This document shows, piece by piece, positions 43,778 to 48,127 of a stretch of 48,127 nt of DNA. Numbering within the stretch: position 1 is the stretch's first letter; each line of letters opens with the position of its first letter. The stretch lies in contig JAFSVJ010000103.1 of assembly GCA_017445025.1 (NCBI GenBank), positions 1 to 48,127 on the forward strand, given 5' to 3'. Under the pieces are notes generated by a model. It had not been told where the DNA came from. It worked only from the letters and a program-made list of their open reading frames with translations, and did not search any database. The stretch comes from Abditibacteriota bacterium. GTDB lineage: Bacteria; Armatimonadota; UBA5829. A program made the position numbers and the translations under genes.

Positions 43778-44390
43778 TATCTTTATCTAAAACTACAAAA
43801 TCTAATATTTTAAATGTATTTATTAATTCTATATTAGATTTAACAAGCTCTTCAGAAGGTGTTTTTGTTTCATTTATTGTATACCATAATATATTATCAT
43901 TTCTTTCAATGGTTATTAGTTGCAAATGATCTACTAAGGATTTTTCTATATTCTTATTGATTAAATATTGATTTGTTATTATATCATCAATATCATAAAT
44001 TGCAACTATAAATCCATCTTTTTCTAATTTTATTTTCTTATTAGACAAAAATTTCAAATTTTCTTTATTAATAAAATCAGTTAAACTATCTTCTTTAATA
44101 TAAGTTGATTTTAAATCTCTGCCTTCTGTATACATTCCTTTTTGAAACACAACTTGTTTACCTTCATCAATTAAAGTAAAAGGAACAAATTCTGATTTAT
44201 AGATTTCCATAAATTCATCGTATTTATTTTCAGAAAGCCAATTATAAAATTGGTTCATATTATTAATTTCTAAATAGTTAGTAATTGTATTACCGGAATT
44301 ACTATCTTTTATATCATTATTATTGCAGAAAACAAAAGTAACGGGGATTACTAATAGTAATACTATGACTAACATTAATATCTTTTTCAT
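43755..44390 (-). CDS. Hypothetical exported protein, N-terminal part (frame broken at a T7 run)
   Basis: Starts MKKILMLVIVLLLVIPVTFV with a Cys (VFCNNND) after the hydrophobic core, so it is exported and may be a lipoprotein, although the lipobox is poor. The mature part is Asn-, Lys- and Ile-rich with no known motif (NNMNQFYNWLSENKYDEFME, FIVAIYDIDDIITNQYLI). The frame ends within IFLLL right after a run of seven T, where a one-base change would lead into the downstream frame. An in-frame GTG at 44399 is an alternative start. It has its own extended -10 promoter. Function unknown; it is single, isolated by a promoter and a terminator. Confidence 0.6.
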   Translation of the reverse strand: MKKILMLVIVLLLVIPVTFVFCNNNDIKDSNSGNTITNYLEINNMNQFYNWLSENKYDEFMEIYKSEFVPFTLIDEGKQVVFQKGMYTEGRDLKSTYIKEDSLTDFINKENLKFLSNKKIKLEKDGFIVAIYDIDDIITNQYLINKNIEKSLVDHLQLITIERNDNILWYTINETKTPSEELVKSNIELINTFKILDFVVLDKDSVIFLLL

Positions 44391-44424
44391 TTTTTTCACT
44401 TTTTTTTATAATATCTTCAATTAT

Positions 44425-44430
44425 ATTATA
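44425..44430 (-). promoter_or_regulatory. Extended -10 promoter of the hypothetical exported protein
   Basis: The minus strand reads ATATGGTATAATATAATTG, with TATAAT at 44425-44430 and an extended TGG. No clear -35. Further upstream on the same strand (44553-44541) is GCGAAGGTTTTGC, the box shared with the LTxxQ genes. Confidence 0.6.
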
Positions 44431-44540
44431 CCATATCAAAAAAAATTTTAAAGCTATGTGTTAAAAATAATAATTTTCTTGTATTACAAATCAATAAAGA
44501 AATATCTGATATTCTATCACATATATGACAATTATGTAAA

Positions 44541-44553
44541 GCAAAACCTTCGC
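44541..44553 (-). promoter_or_regulatory. Third copy of the GCGAAGGTTTTGC box
   Basis: Exact 13-base match, on the minus strand, to 6388-6400. It is followed by AATTGTCATATATG, similar to the sequence after the box in the LTxxQ promoters. It points toward the exported protein gene at 44390. Function inferred only from recurrence. Confidence 0.5.
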
Positions 44554-44634
44554 ATTTATTACTTTCTCACAAATTACCAATTAATTAAAAAAAACAAATT
44601 ATTTAAAAATGGCATAAAAATCCCCCTTTTTTGC

Positions 44635-44684
44635 TTGACAAAATGTTGATTATTGTGTTATAATAAATTTGTAAAGATACAAAT
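44635..44684 (+). promoter_or_regulatory. Promoter and palindromic operator of the GntR/LacI-type regulator gene
   Basis: TTGACA (44635-44640), 18-bp spacer, TATAAT (44659-44664). Just downstream, covering the expected start site, is a perfect inverted repeat: ATTTGTA (44667-44673), spacer AAGA, TACAAAT (44678-44684). Its position implies repression by a dimeric regulator, most simply the product of the gene that follows. Confidence 0.85.
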
Positions 44685-44715
44685 AATTTATTAGACTTAT
44701 ATTATTGGAAGCAAT

Positions 44716-45792
44716 ATGGCAAAAGAAACAAAAACAAAAAAAATAGAAGCTTATCTTCGAAAGCAAATAACTGACGGTGTTTGGAAAAAAGGTGATGTCC
44801 TACCTCAAAGCAAAGCCCTTGCCAAAAAGTTAAACGCCAGCGAATTTATTTTGCGGGAAGCTATGCTTCCTCTTATCAGAGAAGGTATTTTAGGCAGAAG
44901 GCCCAAAGTAGGCACTTATGTCCTTTCAGAAAAACAGGTAATTAAAGGTAAAATCCTCATTTTGGGAGTAAACAACATTCAATACTCCGGAAATAATTCT
45001 GTTTGGCCGGACTATATCTCAAAAGAAATAGAAATACTGAAACAAAAAGGTATTGATTACAAAACCTCCATAAGCACAAACAGTATTCCTCTCAAAGAAT
45101 TCATAAGTCAACTTCAAATTGACAATTCCTACTTCATGCGTGGTGTTATAGGGGTCATCAACAACATAGCCTTTCTTCCCAACTCTGTTATAAAATCACT
45201 GCAAGTGCCAACCATAAACTTTTCAAACTATATAAGCAAAAAAGAAACAGAAATTATTTTTGATTTGGGAAACACTTATTTTTACAGTCTAAACCTCCTA
45301 TCACTAAAATCAAATAATATCTGTATTTTCAGAAACGATTATAAAGCCAACTCTCTGTTAGAAGGAGAAGACTCCAAAAAAAGAAACCAACAATTGGATG
45401 AAAACATTAAACCCTTCAAAGACTATATTATAGAAGATATACAAATAGATTTTTATAATCAAAGTTATATTAATATATATAACACATTTAAAGAAACCTT
45501 TAAACGCAATCCAAAAATTGACGCTCTGTTTATTGCCGAACCTTCATTTATTCCAGCCATTCATCATGCAATTAAAGATTTAAAAATTGAAATTCCCAAA
45601 GATTTAAGAATTATATGCATTACTCTCGAAAATATGTTATTGGGTATTGACTTGCAATGGACCAGATTTGAGGTGACGGATGGTATAGAACTTGCCGTTG
45701 ACAACTTAACCAGAAAAATCAAAGGTGAAAACATCAGAGATAAAATAATCATATACCCAAAACTTATTAAAGGAAACTCATATTTTGAGTAA
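44716..45792 (+). CDS. GntR-family transcriptional regulator with LacI-type sensor domain
   Basis: 358 aa. The N-terminal GntR winged helix (about 5-72) contains KIEAYLRKQITDGVWKKGDV, LPQSKALAKKLNASEFILRE and LIREGILGRRPKVGTYVL. The rest (about 80-358) looks like a periplasmic-binding-protein fold of the LacI/GalR type: KGKILILGVNN at its start, then IDALFIAEPSFIPAIHHAIK, PKDLRIICITLENMLL and GIELAVDNLTRKIKGE. This AraR-like arrangement is used by regulators that sense sugars. Ribosome-binding site GGAAG precedes the ATG. A palindrome overlaps its own start site, so autorepression is likely. The gene downstream on the same strand (598 aa) is a plausible target; ligand unknown. Confidence 0.88.
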   Translation: MAKETKTKKIEAYLRKQITDGVWKKGDVLPQSKALAKKLNASEFILREAMLPLIREGILGRRPKVGTYVLSEKQVIKGKILILGVNNIQYSGNNSVWPDYISKEIEILKQKGIDYKTSISTNSIPLKEFISQLQIDNSYFMRGVIGVINNIAFLPNSVIKSLQVPTINFSNYISKKETEIIFDLGNTYFYSLNLLSLKSNNICIFRNDYKANSLLEGEDSKKRNQQLDENIKPFKDYIIEDIQIDFYNQSYINIYNTFKETFKRNPKIDALFIAEPSFIPAIHHAIKDLKIEIPKDLRIICITLENMLLGIDLQWTRFEVTDGIELAVDNLTRKIKGENIRDKIIIYPKLIKGNSYFE

Positions 45793-45975
45793 ACTACGCA
45801 TAATGCTAAATTAAATGCAGAATGAAAAATAAACGATAAGCTTTAGGCTTGTCATATCTATACTTGAAACCCTACGAGATGGAACTCGTGGGTTTCAATG
45901 GTCCCCTTAGGGAGAAGTAAGTTCAAAGAGGGTGAATCTAATAACTTAAGCTTTTAGCTTAGATAAAAATTATAA
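45793..45975. repeat. Composite repeat between the regulator and the 598-aa gene
   Basis: TAAGCTTTAGGCTTGTCATA with TCTATAC (45837-45863; also at 40833) is followed by the 35-nt hairpin (45864-45898; identical at 9561-9595), TGGTCCCCTTA, GGGAGAAGTAAGTTCAAAG with AGGGTGAATCTAAT (45909-45942; also at 9641 onward), and palindrome TAAGCT, TTT, AGCTTA (45947-45961). Compared with the copy at 9561 it lacks about 40 nt of palindromes in the middle. Confidence 0.85.
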
Positions 45976-45986
45976 TAGGTATATAT

Positions 45987-47783
45987 ATGAACAATTTATA
46001 TTTCACAAACACATTAATGATAAGACAGAAACCTCCGGAATTAGAGGAAGGGTGTCCGAACATAAACTTTGAAAATGATGAAGCTATAAAAAAAATCCAT
46101 CGTTTTTGTCATGAAATTTACAATATTCCCGTGACATGGCTTGTGGATTATAAATCCATGCTTATGTATAAAGATTTATTCAAAGAATGGGCAGAAAAAT
46201 ATGGTGACGAAGTAGGTTTCATAGAATGGGGTATTTATACAAATGCCATTTTACCGGAATATACAAAAGATTTACAGCCTTGGGTGGAGCTTGCAGGTAT
46301 AAAAAGGCCGGATAGCTATAATTATAAAGATGAGTTAACCAGTCATGTGGGATTTTTCAATATGACTGACGAGGATATAGACAAAGCTGTCAAATTTATT
46401 ACAAAAAGTTTTAAAGACACCATGGGCTTTCCCCTTAAAACCTTTGCCAATGCTTTCATAGACAACAGATCCGTTGGTATATTAAAAAAATACGGTATTA
46501 AAAACATATGGGCACACAATTGGAATTATTTTCAAGAAGGAATAGATAACAAAGGATGTCCTCCGGAGCCATTTTTCGTTAGCCAAACCAACCACAACAC
46601 ACCGTCTTCAGACAATAATGACCCTGTGGCTGTTCACTGGGGAGCAGCCAGTTTTCTCTATTCCTATCAAGCGGATAAGTGGTGCAGAATGGGGGCATCA
46701 TATTGTCTGAATGTTATGGAATTAACCAACCACTCCTATGGTATGGATCAAGTTGATTATCACAGGAAAGTCATAAGAGAATATGCCGAAAATGCCAAGT
46801 GGAACCCTATTATTCACATTCCTCTCCAAATAGAAACCAACTGGATAGACGAGAGTCAAACAGAAGGTAAATATGTGCAGTGGCCCACTTTTAACTCAGG
46901 AAACATAGAATCTTACTACACGGAAATAGAGGAATGTCTAAAAGTCGGTGCCAAACCCATAACCGTCAACGGTTTAGGTGATTTTATGAGAGAAAACATA
47001 GAGCCTAACCACAAAACCATATTCTTTAGTGAAGATCTTCTTCCGGATCTCCGTCACAAAGGTAAAGATTCCCCTTCCGGCACTTTTCTTATTTATAAAG
47101 ATCTAAAACATCAATATTGGTTCTCAAAGGACAACAAATTTAATTTCATAAAAAGATATGATTATGAAAGGTCCACTCCCAAAGAAGTTCCTTATGTAAA
47201 CGAACCTGATGTTATACTTAAAGAGAAATCTTCTGTATGCCCTACGGGAGGCATAAAAATAGTAAACGGTGATGTTTTTTATGAACTATCGGATTTGACA
47301 CTCTCAAGCAAAGAAGATTACAAAGACTATGGCTTAGCTTTTTGGGAGGCAAATATTCCGGATTATGTTAAAGATAAAGACATAGAAACGGGGGGCTTTA
47401 TAAAAGATTTTACAACTGTCCGAGAGAAAAACACAGCCCTTATTTTCGGTGATTTAAAGAAAGGAGAAAACACGGGGATTTTCCGAAGCGACAAACCAAA
47501 GGACTTTATAAAAGTAATCAGAAGAGAGAAAGTAGGAAAAAGGTTTGAGATTTGGATAGAAAACACAGGCTCACCCACAGACCTTATACACATAGAATTT
47601 CATGATATGCCAAACCTTATTTTAGGTGGATACTGGTGGAACGGTAAATTTAACCACACTCTCTATCGTTTTGGTTGGTGTGATTACCACTATGAAAGCG
47701 GATTTTTCAGATTTAAGGTAGTATATCCTCAAAGCCTAAAACTTGACCATGGATTAAACAGATTTTCACTAGAAACACATTAA
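45987..47783 (+). CDS. Hypothetical 598-aa protein, possibly polysaccharide deacetylase-like
   Basis: No signal peptide, so cytoplasmic. The N-terminal third shows a barrel-like pattern similar to NodB/GH57-type proteins: NIPVTWLVDYKSMLMYKDLF, KYGDEVGFIEWGIYT and KTFANAFIDNRSVGILKKYG with KNIWAHNW. Further conserved-looking blocks are WGAASFLYSYQADKW, WNPIIHIPLQIETNW and ITVNGLGDFM. The C-terminal part (about 370-598) is beta-rich (GDVFYELSDLTLSSKED, NLILGGYWWNGKFNHTLYRF) and may be a sandwich domain. The usual NodB metal ligands are not evident, so an enzyme role is uncertain. It follows the GntR/LacI-type regulator on the same strand; a carbohydrate-related function fits. Only a weak AGG ribosome-binding site is seen. 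A 9-3-9 hairpin overlaps its stop codon. Confidence 0.55.
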   Translation: MNNLYFTNTLMIRQKPPELEEGCPNINFENDEAIKKIHRFCHEIYNIPVTWLVDYKSMLMYKDLFKEWAEKYGDEVGFIEWGIYTNAILPEYTKDLQPWVELAGIKRPDSYNYKDELTSHVGFFNMTDEDIDKAVKFITKSFKDTMGFPLKTFANAFIDNRSVGILKKYGIKNIWAHNWNYFQEGIDNKGCPPEPFFVSQTNHNTPSSDNNDPVAVHWGAASFLYSYQADKWCRMGASYCLNVMELTNHSYGMDQVDYHRKVIREYAENAKWNPIIHIPLQIETNWIDESQTEGKYVQWPTFNSGNIESYYTEIEECLKVGAKPITVNGLGDFMRENIEPNHKTIFFSEDLLPDLRHKGKDSPSGTFLIYKDLKHQYWFSKDNKFNFIKRYDYERSTPKEVPYVNEPDVILKEKSSVCPTGGIKIVNGDVFYELSDLTLSSKEDYKDYGLAFWEANIPDYVKDKDIETGGFIKDFTTVREKNTALIFGDLKKGENTGIFRSDKPKDFIKVIRREKVGKRFEIWIENTGSPTDLIHIEFHDMPNLILGGYWWNGKFNHTLYRFGWCDYHYESGFFRFKVVYPQSLKLDHGLNRFSLETH

Positions 47784-47802
47784 ATTTGCCATAGGCAAAT
47801 TT
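47782..47802. terminator. Hairpin overlapping the stop codon of the 598-aa gene
   Basis: AAATTTGCC, loop ATA and its perfect complement (9-bp stem) begin within the TAA. There is no proper T-run after it, so termination is uncertain. It may instead be the first palindrome of the repeat block that follows. Confidence 0.45.
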
Positions 47803-48050
47803 AAAATCAGAGATTAGAAATCAGAAATCAGAATGATTTTGCTTCGCAAAATGTGATTTTTTTACAAAAAATCACTTTTCCCCCCGTCTTTTTGCTATGC
47901 AAAAATCCACCCCCCATTTTTCTTGAGAAAAATAGGGGGACACATTTACAGGCGTCTAAATTTTAAAGAGCGACTACAAACCTTAGAGCTCGATAACCTT
48001 AGTGGGGCGAAGCACCACGATCTGATTTCATATTTCTGATTTCTGATTTT
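47803..48050. mobile_element. 248-bp MITE-like element with terminal inverted repeats and internal composite repeat
   Basis: The ends are about 32-bp inverted repeats made of AAATCAG units (47803-47834 and 48019-48050, several mismatches). Inside, in order: palindromes ATTTTGC-TTC-GCAAAAT (47836-47852) and a 10-3-10 stem GTGATTTTTT with loop TAC (47853-47875); then CCCCCCGTC, palindrome TTTTTGC-TAT-GCAAAAA (47889-47905), CCACCCCCC, palindrome ATTTTTCT-TG-AGAAAAAT (47916-47933) and AGGGGGACA. Near the right end is GTGGGGC-GAA-GCACCAC. No ORF or transposase. A diverged copy of the right end lies at 14810-14872. Mobility is inferred from the terminal repeats. Confidence 0.65.
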
Positions 48051-48071
48051 AATTAAAATAGGAGATATAAA

Positions 48072-48127
48072 ATGAAGTATTTACTCACTACTCTCGCTGT
48101 CTTATTACTGACACTGCCTCTGTTTGC
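48072..48127 (+). CDS. Start of a secreted protein (truncated by window end)
   Basis: ATG at 48072, preceded by AGGAGAT (48060-48066), begins MKYLLTTLAVLLLTLPLF, a typical signal peptide core. Only 18 full codons are present, so no function can be given. It follows the 248-bp repeat element on the plus strand. Confidence 0.7.
   Translation, partial: MKYLLTTLAVLLLTLPLF

Overview
The window is AT-rich bacterial DNA in which nearly every gene lies on the minus strand; the exceptions are 4044-7088 and everything from 44716 on. Four things point to a Gram-negative-type cell with a meso-diaminopimelate wall: many Sec signal peptides, three LTxxQ-type (Spy/CpxP-like) small secreted proteins, a MurE with the DNPR motif, and no sporulation genes other than a SpoIID-domain protein. 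I cannot name the phylum. GntR regulators with LacI-like sensor domains, ADP-ribosylglycohydrolase-like enzymes and large secreted proteins with carbohydrate-binding-type domains fit a host- or gut-associated, polysaccharide-using lineage, but that is inference. No tRNA, rRNA, CRISPR array, transposase or prophage gene was seen.

Layout. 1-3820: heat-shock operon dnaK-hsp20-dnaJ-hspR (minus; hspR is cut by the window edge) behind a near-consensus promoter. 4044-7088: three tandem paralogous secreted LTxxQ-like proteins (plus), ended by a bidirectional terminator. 7131-9460: gmk and coaBC, separated by a truncated second copy of the coaBC 5' end. 9675-14799: an ADP-ribosylglycohydrolase-like protein, a TtcA-type tRNA thiolase and a secreted CBM9-like protein. 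14873-17616: operon of a SpoIID-domain protein, an Lrp/AsnC regulator and an aminotransferase. 18002-20014: a RecD-like helicase. 20124-30712: two very large secreted proteins (2555 and 887 aa). 30927-31796: ilvE. 31930-42893: division and cell-wall (dcw) cluster in the order mraZ-rsmH-ftsL-ftsI-murE-murF-mraY-murD-ftsW. 43307-44399: a secreted protein of unknown function, apparently split by a frameshift. 44716-47783: a GntR/LacI-type regulator with an obvious operator, then a 598-aa protein with a deacetylase-like look. 48072-end: start of another secreted protein.

The most unusual content is not a gene. Gaps between genes, and two essential genes themselves (coaBC and murF), carry a modular system of GC-rich palindromic repeats. 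Constant blocks (CCCCCCGTC, CCACCCCCC, GGGGGACA) flank short hairpins whose sequence differs from copy to copy while their complementarity is kept. One repeat core of 17 bases is identical between the murE-murF gap and an in-frame insertion in the coaBC linker. Similar hairpins sit in an in-frame insertion in murF. Further repeat families share this style: a 35-nt hairpin, a CCCAAAAAGT hairpin, TGCATTG tandem units, and a 248-bp element with terminal inverted repeats. Repeat material also forms the last codons of murE and lies just before the start of murF. This looks like an active or recently active family of non-autonomous palindromic elements shaping both operons and proteins.
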